From Phocaeicola plebeius (GTDB taxonomy: Bacteria > Bacteroidota > Bacteroidia > Bacteroidales > Bacteroidaceae), in contig NZ_QSQT01000015.1 in the NCBI RefSeq assembly GCF_003437535.1, positions 36,870 through 100,869 on the forward strand: a stretch of DNA of 64,000 bases. Direction: 5' to 3'. The position numbers were made by a program, and so were the translations under genes. Shown here in pieces: positions 45,210 through 54,130 of the stretch. The first letter of the stretch is position 1. Every line of letters starts with the position of its first letter. The notes beneath the pieces were generated by a model. The model saw nothing but the letters and a program-made list of their open reading frames with translations, made no database searches and was not told the origin of the DNA.

Positions 45210-46073
45210 CATAAAATTCAATACCGTATCCGACTCCTGTCCCTGAGCCGATACAAAACAGAAATGCCGCTTGAATTGCAAGCCCTCAATGTCAATCACC
45301 TGAAAGTCTCCTTCCTTCAGTTCCCTCTCGAGAGCACAGATTGACACGATACCCATACAGTTGCTGCACCGCAAGAACGACTTGATACCTTCCGTACTGC
45401 CTAAGTGCATCCGCACGTTCAGCGAAGAAAGCTTCAGCCCCTGCTCTGCCAATACCATCTCAATGGCATCCAGCGTGCCGGAACCTCGCTCACGAAGCAC
45501 CAATGGCACACGAACAAACTCTTCCAGCGTCAGTTCCTCCTTTCCGGCCCAATGGCCGCGCGGACAAACTACCGGCACCAGTTCATCGCACAAGAACGGG
45601 TCGTAGCGCAGGCTGGGCAGACGGAACACTCCCTCCACCATACCCACATCAATGGTATGCTCCTGCAAAGCCTTCTCCACATTGCGCGAATTGGTGTCCA
45701 TCAATGACACACTCATCTTGGGATAACGCTCCGTGAAAGCAGCCAGCACAGGCGGAAGCACATACTGTGAGATTGTCGTACTGGCCCCTAACCGTAACTC
45801 TCCCGCATACTCATTGTTCAACTGGTGCATGTCGTACTCCAGCTTGCGGTAATCGTCCAAAATCCGTTCGCAGTGCTCCATCAGCAATTTTCCAGCCTCA
45901 GTGAGCGAAATGGAATTTCCCTTCCGGTCGAACAGACGCACACCATAGAGACTCTCCAGTTCCCTAACATGCTTGGTCACTGCCGGCTGACTCACAAACA
46001 ACTCCTGCGAAGCCTTGGTAAAACTAAGGTTTCGTGCCACACTATAGAAAGCTTTCAAACGGAAATCCGACAT
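45177..46073 (-). CDS. LysR-family transcriptional regulator (CysL-like)
   Basis: A 298-residue DNA-binding regulator. The winged helix-turn-helix is at 1-60: MSDFRLKAFYSVARNLSFTKASQELFVSQPAVTKHVRELE. The effector domain begins near 90 with GELRLGASTTISQYVLP. I choose the ATG at 46073; an in-frame extension of 19 codons is rejected because this start gives the standard LysR N-terminus. It is 13 bases after the gene at 46087, so the two are probably co-transcribed. LysR proteins usually regulate a divergent neighbour, but none lies next to it. The effector is unknown. Confidence 0.92.
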   Translation of the reverse strand: MSDFRLKAFYSVARNLSFTKASQELFVSQPAVTKHVRELESLYGVRLFDRKGNSISLTEAGKLLMEHCERILDDYRKLEYDMHQLNNEYAGELRLGASTTISQYVLPPVLAAFTERYPKMSVSLMDTNSRNVEKALQEHTIDVGMVEGVFRLPSLRYDPFLCDELVPVVCPRGHWAGKEELTLEEFVRVPLVLRERGSGTLDAIEMVLAEQGLKLSSLNVRMHLGSTEGIKSFLRCSNCMGIVSICALERELKEGDFQVIDIEGLQFKRHFCFVSAQGQESDTVLNFMRFVRHFLSGK

Positions 46074-46086
46074 GCCTCCACAAAGA

Positions 46087-46668
46087 TTAAAGTTCCTCTG
46101 CCCGGATGCCCAACGACTGAAGAATGGCAAATCCTAACATTTCAAAGGAATATTCATAATCGTGTGCCGGAGGATTCATACCGAACACCGTCACACCATC
46201 TTTTCCCTTTATCTTTGCTGCCTGCTGCTCCACAGCAGTCCCATATCCCTCTTCATCGGGCACCAGCATGATTCGGCGTGCATCTTTCGATTCGGTCAGC
46301 AGTTGCAGTGATTCCGTAAACAAGTCCTCCCGACGGGCCATATCCGAAGGCTGGAAAGCATAAAGCGCAAACTCGCCCAGGCGGCTCTGGAATGCCATAC
46401 CGTGAACCTCTTTTTCCAAATCGGAAGGAAGGCAGAAATTCATCCGGCTATGCTCCTCATCATACACAAAAATTACCTGTATCTCATTCTTGCCCGGCTC
46501 AATTCCGGCATCCAAAACCAGGCACTCCAGCAACACGGCCAAATCAGCCTTAGGTAGTTCACGCCCCACCAACGGTGCGAAATGTGCCGCCATATCCTTC
46601 CCCACACGGTCAAGGAAAGCTGCATCAATCAAAATTACATCAGAAGCAAAGGGTATTTTCTTTTCCAT
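46087..46668 (-). CDS. Conserved cytoplasmic protein, function unknown
   Basis: A 193-residue protein from the ATG at 46668 (MEKKIPFASDVILID). It has no signal peptide or membrane helix. I see EIQVIFVYDEEHSRMNFCLPSDLEKEVHGMAF, RIMLVPDEEGYG and GVTVFGMNPPAHDYEYSFEMLGFAILQSLGI. I recognise it only as a Bacteroidales protein of unknown function (perhaps DUF6621). A longer in-frame start overlaps the gene remnant at 46685-46765 and is rejected. It is co-directional with the LysR gene and lies 13 bases before it. Confidence 0.7.
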   Translation of the reverse strand: MEKKIPFASDVILIDAAFLDRVGKDMAAHFAPLVGRELPKADLAVLLECLVLDAGIEPGKNEIQVIFVYDEEHSRMNFCLPSDLEKEVHGMAFQSRLGEFALYAFQPSDMARREDLFTESLQLLTESKDARRIMLVPDEEGYGTAVEQQAAKIKGKDGVTVFGMNPPAHDYEYSFEMLGFAILQSLGIRAEEL

Positions 46669-46684
46669 ATTAGTTAATGTGTTT

Positions 46685-46765
46685 CTATTTATACTTGTTC
46701 CAATCGATGACATAACCGTCTTCCATGATGTAATCAAAATTCTGTATTCCGATTGGATATTTCAT
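46685..46765 (-). pseudogene. Remnant of an AAA-ATPase/PD-(D/E)XK-type gene (N-terminal 19-26 codons)
   Basis: The minus strand encodes MKYPIGIQNFDYIMEDGYV, then seven unrelated residues and a TAG stop. This start is nearly the invariant N-terminus that I recall for the large AAA-ATPase/DUF1703-type family in Bacteroides (MKYPIGIQxFxxIxEDGYVYVDKT). Only the beginning is left, so it is a decayed or deletion-derived fragment. A functional 26-residue peptide is possible but less likely. Confidence 0.65.
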
Positions 46766-46970
46766 ACTAGACAATTAATAATGAATAACGGGAAACGGCA
46801 AATACTTATTTGATTCAAGCCTTTATACAAAGATACGAAAAATATCCAAGAGCCAATATTTACCCCTGATTATTTAAAATTCATTGCAATTCCTGACAGG
46901 ATATTCCATCTGTCTCATTCAAAGCATTCTCATTTCTTTATTCAATGCATTTTTGTGTACAGCTACCGAT

Positions 46971-48080
46971 TTACTTCTTCCTCCAACGGGCTGGCGAACA
47001 CTCTTCTTTTTCTTTGAACAGACGTATGAAATGGCTGGCCGACTGGAAACCTGACTTTTCTGCAATTTCAGCAATCGTCAATTCCGGACATTCCTTCAGC
47101 ATAGTCTTTGCATATTCCAACCGAAGACTGGAAATCCATTCACGGAATGACAACTGATAAACCAGCTTAATATAACTGGAAAGATAAGTACGGTTAGTCT
47201 TCAGTATTTCTGAAAGCTCTTTCAGTGTCAGCCCTAATTTAAGATAGCCCTTCTCTTCTATCCAGACAGCCAGTCTTTCTGCAATGTCAGAGAAACTAGG
47301 AGGAAGAGCCTGCATTTCCCCTATCGCCATAGCTGAAACATCTCCTTCCGATGGCATTTCTGACTCGAAGACCTGCTCCACTTGCTCGTAGAACAACAGA
47401 TAGTTCATATAGGAGCAATAAAGATAAATATAAAAAGGAACAGACGACAGAATCCAGATATACACATATTTGTCAGGAAGGAAGGTCAATAGGCCACACC
47501 CTACTCCAAAAATCACCGCCCAATAAGTAAAAATGGACAACCACTGTATATAAGCACCCACATTATCAGAATGGGTATCATCACACAGTCGTACTGCTCT
47601 ACGATAGGCCAGAATAAGCCGGCGTGCCAGAACAAATCCATACGTTACCAGCCATACGCACATAACCAGAATACCCATTTTTTGAATCAAACCTTTTGGC
47701 AATCCTAATAGTACCACCCCCGACAAGGCTGTAAACAGCAACCACTGACACACATGTACCATAAAGCGCCGCCGCGTAATATAGAAACGATCAAGCAATG
47801 TAGTAAGCGCCGAACTGAAAAGCCAGTAACAAAGGAAATAGGTAGACAGATTCATCAAGATGGCTGCATCCACATTCTGGAAACGGATTTCTGCAAAGAA
47901 ATGTACGGAATAATTGGCAGCCAACAATAGCACGGCAAATCCCATTACCCTACGCGAACGAAGATAATTGCTAAAGATTGCTTTGTCCGGCACCGGGGCA
48001 AAAATAAAATAAAAGCCGAAAAACAGCATCAACGGCAAGGCGATGCAAAGCGAATAACTATATATAGGATGTGTTATCAT
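46971..48080 (-). CDS. Membrane-anchored AraC-family regulator
   Basis: A 369-residue protein. The first 230 residues form about six or seven membrane helices (SYSLCIALPLMLFFGFYFIF at the start). A short linker follows. The last 100 residues are an AraC-type double helix-turn-helix: LTLKELSEILKTNRTYLSSYIKLVYQLSF and LTIAEIAEKSGFQSASHFIRLFKEKEECSPARWRKK. The integral-membrane sensor joined to an AraC DNA-binding domain is common in Bacteroidales. It should act at the inner membrane and regulate transcription in response to a membrane or envelope signal. Target genes are unknown. It has its own promoter box at 48125-48132. Confidence 0.92.
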   Translation of the reverse strand: MITHPIYSYSLCIALPLMLFFGFYFIFAPVPDKAIFSNYLRSRRVMGFAVLLLAANYSVHFFAEIRFQNVDAAILMNLSTYFLCYWLFSSALTTLLDRFYITRRRFMVHVCQWLLFTALSGVVLLGLPKGLIQKMGILVMCVWLVTYGFVLARRLILAYRRAVRLCDDTHSDNVGAYIQWLSIFTYWAVIFGVGCGLLTFLPDKYVYIWILSSVPFYIYLYCSYMNYLLFYEQVEQVFESEMPSEGDVSAMAIGEMQALPPSFSDIAERLAVWIEEKGYLKLGLTLKELSEILKTNRTYLSSYIKLVYQLSFREWISSLRLEYAKTMLKECPELTIAEIAEKSGFQSASHFIRLFKEKEECSPARWRKK

Positions 48081-48124
48081 TTTTCAATGCCTCCAACCAT
48101 TATAAGAACTCATAAACTATACCC

Positions 48125-48132
48125 CAAATGTA
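48125..48132 (-). promoter_or_regulatory. -7 promoter box for the AraC-type regulator
   Basis: TACATTTG on the minus strand, 44 bases before the ATG at 48080, matches TAnnTTTG. Confidence 0.6.
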
Positions 48133-48156
48133 CAAAAAATATCTGAAAAACTTAAA

Positions 48157-48184
48157 GCCTCCAGCAAGTTTCCTTGCCAGAGGC
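48157..48184 (-). terminator. ettA terminator
   Basis: Bases 48157-48168 pair with 48173-48184 (GCCTCCAGCAAG arm, two wobble pairs) around a four-base loop, about 28 bases past the ettA stop. Confidence 0.65.
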
Positions 48185-48211
48185 TTCTTTTTATTTATCG
48201 ATTAAAGAAAA

Positions 48212-49900
48212 TTAATCTTCCATCAACTTGCGATAACGCACGCGCTTCGGCTCGACATTGCCCATACGCTTCATCTTATTTTCTTCGTATTCCGTGTAAG
48301 AACCCTCGAAGTAGAACACCTGACTGTCTCCTTCAAAAGCTAAGATGTGGGTACAGATACGGTCAAGGAACCAACGGTCGTGGCTGATAACTACGGCACA
48401 TCCGGCAAAGTCTTCCAAACCTTCTTCCAGCGCACGGAGAGTGTTTACGTCAATATCGTTGGTCGGCTCGTCGAGCAACAACACGTTACCTTCTTCCTTC
48501 AATGCCATGGCCAGGTGCAGACGGTTACGTTCACCACCAGAAAGCATACCACAGAGTTTTTCCTGGTCAGAACCAGAGAAATTAAAGCGACTCAGGTATG
48601 CACGGGCATTCACATCGCGGTTACCCATACGAATCAGGTCGTTACCGCCACTGATTACCTGGTATACGGTCTTGTTCGGGTCAATGTCCTTGTGCTGCTG
48701 GTCTACATAGGCCACTTTCACAGTCTCTCCTACTTCAAACTCGCCTTTATCCACACTTTCCAGTCCCATAATCAGGCGGAACAACGTTGTCTTTCCGGCA
48801 CCGTTCGGACCGATAACTCCCACGATACCGTTAGGCGGCAGCATGAAGTTCAAGTCGTCGAAAAGCAGTTTGTCGCCATACGCCTTGGCCACATGCTTGG
48901 CTTCGATAACCTTGTTTCCCAGACGCGGACCGTTCGGGATAAAGATTTCCAGCTTTTCTTCCTTCTCCTTCACATCTTCGTTCAAGAGTTTGTCGTACGA
49001 ATTCAAACGAGCCTTACCCTTGGCCTGACGAGCCTTAGGAGCCATGCGCACCCATTCCAACTCGCGTTCCAGCGTCTTACGACGCTTGCTGGCCGTCTTC
49101 TCTTCCATTTCCATACGCTTGGTCTTCTGCTCCAGCCAGCTTGAATAATTTCCCTTCCAAGGAATACCTTCACCACGGTCAAGTTCCAGAATCCATCCGG
49201 CCACATGATCCAAGAAGTAGCGGTCGTGTGTTACGGCAATTACCGTTCCTTCGTACTGCTGCAAGTGCTGTTCCAGCCAGTCAATGCTTTCTGCATCCAA
49301 GTGGTTGGTCGGCTCGTCGAGCAACAGGATGTCCGGTTTCTGCAACAACAGACGGCACAAAGCCACACGGCGGCGTTCACCTCCCGAAAGGTTCTTCACC
49401 AACTGGTCTTCGGGCGGACAGCGCAATGCATCCATCGCACGTTCCAGTTTGCTGTCAAGATTCCACGCATCGGTAGCGTCAATAATATCCTGCAGTTCGG
49501 CCTGACGCGCAAAGAGTGCGTCCATCTTTTCCGGATCTTCATAATATTCCGGCAAACCGAACTTCTGATTGATTTCTTCGTATTCGGCCAGCGTGTCTAC
49601 CACCTGCTGCACTCCCTCCATCACGACTTCCTTCACGGTCTTCGTGTCGTCAAGCTGAGGTTCCTGGGCCAGATAACCTACAGAATAGCCCGGTGAAAAT
49701 ACCACTTCACCCTGGTAGTTCTTTTCGATTCCGGCAATGATTTTCATCAAAGTAGACTTACCGGAACCGTTCAAACCGATGATTCCGATTTTCGCGCCAT
49801 AAAAAAAGGATAGGTAGATGTCTTTCAATACCTGTTTGTTGTTCTGGAATGATTTGCTCACTCCCACCATTGAAAAGATAATTTTCTTGTCGTCTGCCAT
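48212..49900 (-). CDS. ettA: EttA, energy-dependent translational throttle ABC-F protein
   Basis: EttA is a cytoplasmic ABC-F ATPase that binds the ribosomal E site and gates early elongation according to ATP level. The 562-residue length fits. Two ABC domains are complete: Walker A GLNGSGKST near 45 and GPNGAGKTT in the second domain, and signatures NLSGGERRRVALCRLL and MLSGGERNRLHLAMALKE with [11 protein letters not shown] and [11 protein letters not shown]. The arm between domains is basic and carries the EttA pattern RMAPKARQAKGKARLNSYDKLL. It follows an MFS gene by 20 bases, so the two may be co-transcribed. The YbiT-like ABC-F at 5891 is a distinct paralogue. Confidence 0.96.
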   Translation of the reverse strand: MADDKKIIFSMVGVSKSFQNNKQVLKDIYLSFFYGAKIGIIGLNGSGKSTLMKIIAGIEKNYQGEVVFSPGYSVGYLAQEPQLDDTKTVKEVVMEGVQQVVDTLAEYEEINQKFGLPEYYEDPEKMDALFARQAELQDIIDATDAWNLDSKLERAMDALRCPPEDQLVKNLSGGERRRVALCRLLLQKPDILLLDEPTNHLDAESIDWLEQHLQQYEGTVIAVTHDRYFLDHVAGWILELDRGEGIPWKGNYSSWLEQKTKRMEMEEKTASKRRKTLERELEWVRMAPKARQAKGKARLNSYDKLLNEDVKEKEEKLEIFIPNGPRLGNKVIEAKHVAKAYGDKLLFDDLNFMLPPNGIVGVIGPNGAGKTTLFRLIMGLESVDKGEFEVGETVKVAYVDQQHKDIDPNKTVYQVISGGNDLIRMGNRDVNARAYLSRFNFSGSDQEKLCGMLSGGERNRLHLAMALKEEGNVLLLDEPTNDIDVNTLRALEEGLEDFAGCAVVISHDRWFLDRICTHILAFEGDSQVFYFEGSYTEYEENKMKRMGNVEPKRVRYRKLMED

Positions 49901-49919
49901 ATTCTTTATATTAGTTAAG

Positions 49920-51041
49920 TTATCTATTCTTCATTCGTTTCATGAAATAGCCGTGCACCACTGCCTGATAAATCAACAGACCAGCCAGCAAAATGAGCGA
50001 TGCAGCCCGGAACTGTTGTCCGGAGCTGTCTTCTGTGTATTTTCCGAAGAACACGCCCAGCATGACGCCCGACTCCCAAAGCAACTGATAGGTGTGATAG
50101 CCCGTTCCGCGCTCACAGTGCAAAGGAAGACGTATCATCATCCGCAAGAACTGAAGCAGAGAAAATCCCATGCCCAATCCGGTCAGAAGACCGGCTCCCA
50201 TTAGCATTTCTTTTTCGGTGGAACAGCCCAGCAGCCATACTGCCACGCACATCAATACCAGTCCGACACCATTCAGCAGGCGGCCGTTCACTTGCTTGCG
50301 AACCACGCGGTCCAGCAGCAGGAAGACGATAAATCCGGCTATGATACAAATGTAGAAAAAAGTATCGAAAATCGAGCTGAACAGCACCCCTAAAATGAAG
50401 GGAACCACCATCATGTTCAGCCCCGGAATCAAGGTACGGAAAAGCAGAAAACGGTCGAACGACAGCAACGGAAGGTCCAACGGAGCACGGAAACAGACTT
50501 CCACCATGGAAACCAGTACGACCGGAAGGGCACAAAGTCCCACAAAAAGATAAATCTGCTGCTGGAAAGAAAGATACCAGCCTGCATTATATCCCAACAG
50601 GATGCCGCACAGCATACCGAGTACCCCCGACCAGGTGAAAACCACACTGGCCTTGTTTCTGTACTGGCTGGGAGTTACATCGATGACCAGGGTACTGCCC
50701 ATGGCCATCAGTACCACCCCAAACAAGGCTCCCTGAAGCACACGCAAAAGGAAAATCATCCCCCACTCTCCGGCGTATGGATACAACAATCCCAAAAGCG
50801 CCAGCAGCAGAAGGCTGCGCGTACACACATTCTTACGCTTAAACGTATCGACCAGGTAATTATTGAAAGCTCCCAAAAGAAAGAGAGAAGCTCCAAAGAT
50901 GGCTATGGCCCCTCCGGCCTGAAATCCCGTATACCCTCCTTCTGACACCATCCAATGATGAAGTGCGGGAAACAGCATATACACTGCCGTATACAGGAAA
51001 AAATTAGCGATGAGCAAAAGATTAAAATTCTTGTTCCACAT
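49920..51041 (-). CDS. MFS transporter (drug-efflux-like, DHA1)
   Basis: A 373-residue protein with about twelve helices. It starts MWNKNFNLLLIANFFLYTAVYMLFPALHHWM; an in-frame ATG 11 codons earlier is less likely because this start is a standard MFS N-terminus. MFS motif A between helices 2 and 3 reads GAFNNYLVDTFKRKN. No substrate can be assigned. Its 107-base leader contains a large imperfect hairpin (51069-51127). It is followed by ettA. Confidence 0.85.
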   Translation of the reverse strand: MWNKNFNLLLIANFFLYTAVYMLFPALHHWMVSEGGYTGFQAGGAIAIFGASLFLLGAFNNYLVDTFKRKNVCTRSLLLLALLGLLYPYAGEWGMIFLLRVLQGALFGVVLMAMGSTLVIDVTPSQYRNKASVVFTWSGVLGMLCGILLGYNAGWYLSFQQQIYLFVGLCALPVVLVSMVEVCFRAPLDLPLLSFDRFLLFRTLIPGLNMMVVPFILGVLFSSIFDTFFYICIIAGFIVFLLLDRVVRKQVNGRLLNGVGLVLMCVAVWLLGCSTEKEMLMGAGLLTGLGMGFSLLQFLRMMIRLPLHCERGTGYHTYQLLWESGVMLGVFFGKYTEDSSGQQFRAASLILLAGLLIYQAVVHGYFMKRMKNR

Positions 51042-51068
51042 TTTTTCTACATCTAATAGAAAACACAG

Positions 51069-51127
51069 ATGCACAGACTGCGACTTTTAAATTGTCCGGA
51101 AGAACCGGACTTTGCAGTCCATGCATC
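51069..51127. other. Large imperfect hairpin between panB and MFS genes
   Basis: The + strand has GATGCA, GACTGC and GTCCGG on the left, matched by CCGGAC, GCAGTC and TGCATC on the right, forming three stacked stems. On the minus strand it lies after the panB stop and before the MFS ATG. It could be the panB terminator or an attenuator of the MFS gene. Confidence 0.5.
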
Positions 51128-51148
51128 TGCGGCTTATAAGTGATAATC

Positions 51149-51970
51149 TTAGTATTGTTCTGACTCGTTAGGGAAGTCACAAGCTTTCACGTCGGCTACA
51201 TAATGTCCGATGGCATCGGTCATTACGGTATTCAGGTCAGCATAGCGACGAAGGAAACGCGGGCTGAATCCTTTGGTCATACCCAGCATGTCAGTCACTA
51301 CCAATACCTGTCCGTCTACTCCTCCACCGGCTCCGATTCCGATAACCGGAATAGTCAGCTCCTGAGCCACACGGGTTGCCAGTGCAGCCGGAATTTTCTC
51401 CAGTACCAGAGCAAAGCATCCGGCTTCTTCCAACAGACGCGCATCCTTGATCAGCTTTTCAGCTTCTGCGTCTTCTTTGGCGCGTACACCGTAAGTTCCG
51501 TATTTATTGATAGACTGAGGCATCAGTCCCAGGTGTCCCATCACGGGCATTCCGGCACCGATGATACGGCGAATCACGTCGATGACTTCTTCACCGCCTT
51601 CCAGCTTCAGGGCATCGGCATGTGTTTCTTTCATGATGCGGATAGCATTGCGTACCCCGTCAAACGGGTCTGCCTGATAAGAACCGAATGGCATATCCAC
51701 CACTACCAATGCACGCTTCACACCGCGCATCACTGACTTTCCGTGATAAATCATCTGCTCCACGGTAATAGGCAAGGTCGTCACGTTACCCGCCATCACA
51801 TTCGAAGCTGAATCACCTACCAGAATCACATCCACACCTGCGCCGTCTACAATCTGCGCCATTGTATAATCATAAGAGGTCAACATGGAAATCTTTTCAC
51901 CTCTCTGTTTCATCTCAATCAAACGGTGAGTCGTTACCTTACGAGTATCACCAGAAAGATATCCTGCCAT
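51149..51970 (-). CDS. panB: Ketopantoate hydroxymethyltransferase
   Basis: PanB transfers a hydroxymethyl group from 5,10-methylene-tetrahydrofolate to ketoisovalerate, the first step to pantothenate and coenzyme A. From the ATG at 51970 it has 273 residues, the normal size; a 20-codon extension is rejected. Typical segments are [29 protein letters not shown] with the metal-binding Asp, [50 protein letters not shown] and [21 protein letters not shown]. It lies downstream of the HAD gene (63 bases). No other pan gene is here. Confidence 0.97.
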   Translation of the reverse strand: MAGYLSGDTRKVTTHRLIEMKQRGEKISMLTSYDYTMAQIVDGAGVDVILVGDSASNVMAGNVTTLPITVEQMIYHGKSVMRGVKRALVVVDMPFGSYQADPFDGVRNAIRIMKETHADALKLEGGEEVIDVIRRIIGAGMPVMGHLGLMPQSINKYGTYGVRAKEDAEAEKLIKDARLLEEAGCFALVLEKIPAALATRVAQELTIPVIGIGAGGGVDGQVLVVTDMLGMTKGFSPRFLRRYADLNTVMTDAIGHYVADVKACDFPNESEQY

Positions 51971-52033
51971 AGTTTTCTTCTGAATTAATAAAATTTCCGC
52001 AAAAATAGCCGATTTTTCCGAATCAGACAAGCC

Positions 52034-52681
52034 TTACAGCAAGTTCATCATCTCTTCATACGTAAAACAGGTGAAATCTGGAATCACCCGGTCGCACTGA
52101 TTTTGAATGGCTTCCGCCGGATTGGTGGTGCTCAGTCCCACTACAGGCATGCCTGCTGCGTTTCCCGCCTGAATGCCATGGAACGAATCTTCAAACACAA
52201 CGCAATTGGCCGGGAGAGTTTCAAAAACTTTTGCTCCAAGCAAAAAACAATCGGGGTCCGGCTTGGATTTCTGAAACATCTCGGCTGTGAGTATCCGGTC
52301 CACCATGTCCTTCAATTCAGGATGTGCCGCATACACATTGGCCATTTTCTTCTCGTTCGAGCTGGTCACTATGGCTATTTTCACTCCATGAGCACGAAGA
52401 CTCTGCATGAACTCTGCCACTCCCGGCACATATTCATAGCGCATCTCTGTCTCGAAACGGTTCAAGCCTTCTGTAATTTCAGCCTGTTCATGCTCCATTC
52501 CCTGAAAATAACGGTCGTAAATCTGCCGCAGCGTCTGTCCCTTGATGATTTTTCCGAATTCCTCGTATTCCGGATGGTATTTCTTTCCCACCTCATTCCA
52601 GAAGATGCTGTACTGTGACTCAGTGTCCATCACGACTCCGTCAAAATCAAAAAGTGCTGCTACGCATTTAGTTTTGTCCAT
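52034..52681 (-). CDS. HAD-family phosphatase (beta-phosphoglucomutase-like)
   Basis: A 215-residue HAD enzyme with a small helical cap. Motif I is complete: ALFDFDGVVMDTES with both Asp residues and the cap-following Glu-Ser. Motif II is AIVTSSNEKKM, motif III Lys is KSKPDPDCFLLGAK, and motif IV is CVVFEDSFHGIQAGNAAGMPVVGL. This is the subfamily of beta-phosphoglucomutase and 2-deoxyglucose-6-phosphatase. The substrate is a small sugar phosphate or similar. It is on the same strand as panB and probably in the same transcript, but no functional link is known. Confidence 0.9.
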   Translation of the reverse strand: MDKTKCVAALFDFDGVVMDTESQYSIFWNEVGKKYHPEYEEFGKIIKGQTLRQIYDRYFQGMEHEQAEITEGLNRFETEMRYEYVPGVAEFMQSLRAHGVKIAIVTSSNEKKMANVYAAHPELKDMVDRILTAEMFQKSKPDPDCFLLGAKVFETLPANCVVFEDSFHGIQAGNAAGMPVVGLSTTNPAEAIQNQCDRVIPDFTCFTYEEMMNLL

Positions 52682-52708
52682 TGGTATGTTTAGTTTGATT
52701 TAACGGTA

Positions 52709-52716
52709 CAAAGTTC
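52709..52716 (-). promoter_or_regulatory. Candidate -7 box for the HAD-panB transcript
   Basis: GAACTTTG on the minus strand differs from TAnnTTTG only at the first base and lies 28 bases before the ATG at 52681. It is 22 bases from the divergent box at 52738. Confidence 0.5.
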
Positions 52717-52737
52717 TAAAATATTGCTTCATATTCC

Positions 52738-52745
52738 TAACTTTG
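52738..52745 (+). promoter_or_regulatory. -7 promoter box for the MATE transporter
   Basis: TAACTTTG, 23 bases before the ATG at 52769, matches TAnnTTTG. Confidence 0.72.
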
Positions 52746-52768
52746 GAAATTAAAATAAACAAACGTAC

Positions 52769-54130
52769 ATGAAAGAAAACAATCCGCATATATTGGGAGA
52801 AGCCCCTATCGGGAAACTACTGGTAGAATATTCCATTCCTGCCATTATCGGAATGACACTGACTTCCTTGTATAACATCATAGACAGTATTTTCATCGGT
52901 CATGGTGTGGGAGCCCTGGCCATCTCCGGTCTGGCCATTACCTTTCCGCTGATGAACCTGCTGGTAGCCTTCTGTACACTGGTGGGCGTAGGAGGTGCCA
53001 CACTTTCTTCCATCCGACTGGGACAAAAGGATAAAAAGGGAGCAGAAGATATTCTCGGTAACGTAGCCATTCTTTGTGTCATTAATGCCATCTTCTACGG
53101 CGGATTGGCATTTATCTTTCTGGAACCGATTCTCTTTTTCTTCGGAGCCAGCGAAGCTACCCTGCCGTATGCCCGCGATTTTATGCAGGTAATTTTATTG
53201 GGCAGTCCGATTTCTTACGTCATGATCGGGCTTAACAACATCATGCGTGCCACCGGTTATCCGAAAAAAGCCATGCTTTCTTCCATGCTGACCGTAGGCT
53301 GCAACATTATTCTGGCTCCGATTTTCATTTTTGTACTGAACTGGGGAATCCGGGGAGCGGCACTTGCGACCATCTGCTCACAGTTCATCGGCATGCTGTG
53401 GGTATTGTATCACTTCTACAGCCCGAAGACTTATATCCGCTTCCAGCGTCACAGCATGCGGTTGAAACAGCACATCATAGCCAATATTTTTGCCATCGGT
53501 ATGTCGCCCTTCGTCATGAATGTGTGTGCCTGCTGCATCGTGATTTTTATCAACAACCGTCTGCTCAACTATGGAGGTGATATGGCCATCGGTGCATTCG
53601 GCATCCTCAACCGTATCCAGATGCTCTTTGTCATGATTGTAATGGGTATCACTATGGGAATGCAGCCCATCACGGGATACAACTATGGTGCACAGCATTT
53701 CGACCGCGTAAAAAGGACCCTGAAACTGGGAATCACGGCAGGATGTATCATTACCACCTTAGGATTTATAATCGGTGAACTGTTTCCCGGCGTATTTGTC
53801 GGCATGTTCACCGACAACCACGAACTGACTGATGAAGCAACACTGGCCCTGAGAATTGGTATTCTATCCTTCCCGGTGGTAGGTGCACAGATTGTCATCA
53901 CCCAGTTCTTTCAGTCCATAGGAAAGGCCCGGATTTCCATCTTCCTGTCTCTTTCCCGCCAACTGCTCTTCCTTCTTCCGGGACTGGCTTTTCTCCCACC
54001 CTTCTATGGCGTGGAAGGTGTATGGTTCAGCATGCCGTTATCCGATGCCTTGGCCTTCGCCGTGGCAGCTTTGATGCTGGCATACCACTACAAGAAAAAG
54101 ATGTCAGGCACCGATTTACGGACAGCTTAA
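52769..54130 (+). CDS. MATE-family efflux transporter
   Basis: A 453-residue protein with twelve predicted helices arranged as two six-helix halves. Typical MATE stretches are PAIIGMTLTSLYNIIDSIFIGHGVGALAISGLAITFP, VGVGGATLSSIRLGQKDKKGAEDILGN and MGMQPITGYNYGAQHFDRVKRTLKLG. MATE proteins export cationic drugs or metabolites using sodium or proton gradients. Its stop overlaps that of the convergent Nramp gene. Substrate is unknown. Confidence 0.92.
   Translation: MKENNPHILGEAPIGKLLVEYSIPAIIGMTLTSLYNIIDSIFIGHGVGALAISGLAITFPLMNLLVAFCTLVGVGGATLSSIRLGQKDKKGAEDILGNVAILCVINAIFYGGLAFIFLEPILFFFGASEATLPYARDFMQVILLGSPISYVMIGLNNIMRATGYPKKAMLSSMLTVGCNIILAPIFIFVLNWGIRGAALATICSQFIGMLWVLYHFYSPKTYIRFQRHSMRLKQHIIANIFAIGMSPFVMNVCACCIVIFINNRLLNYGGDMAIGAFGILNRIQMLFVMIVMGITMGMQPITGYNYGAQHFDRVKRTLKLGITAGCIITTLGFIIGELFPGVFVGMFTDNHELTDEATLALRIGILSFPVVGAQIVITQFFQSIGKARISIFLSLSRQLLFLLPGLAFLPPFYGVEGVWFSMPLSDALAFAVAALMLAYHYKKKMSGTDLRTA

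Noticed and set aside
48347..49144. Plus-strand open frame of 265 codons
   Set aside because: It lies wholly opposite ettA and has no recognisable domain; it is a codon-bias shadow.
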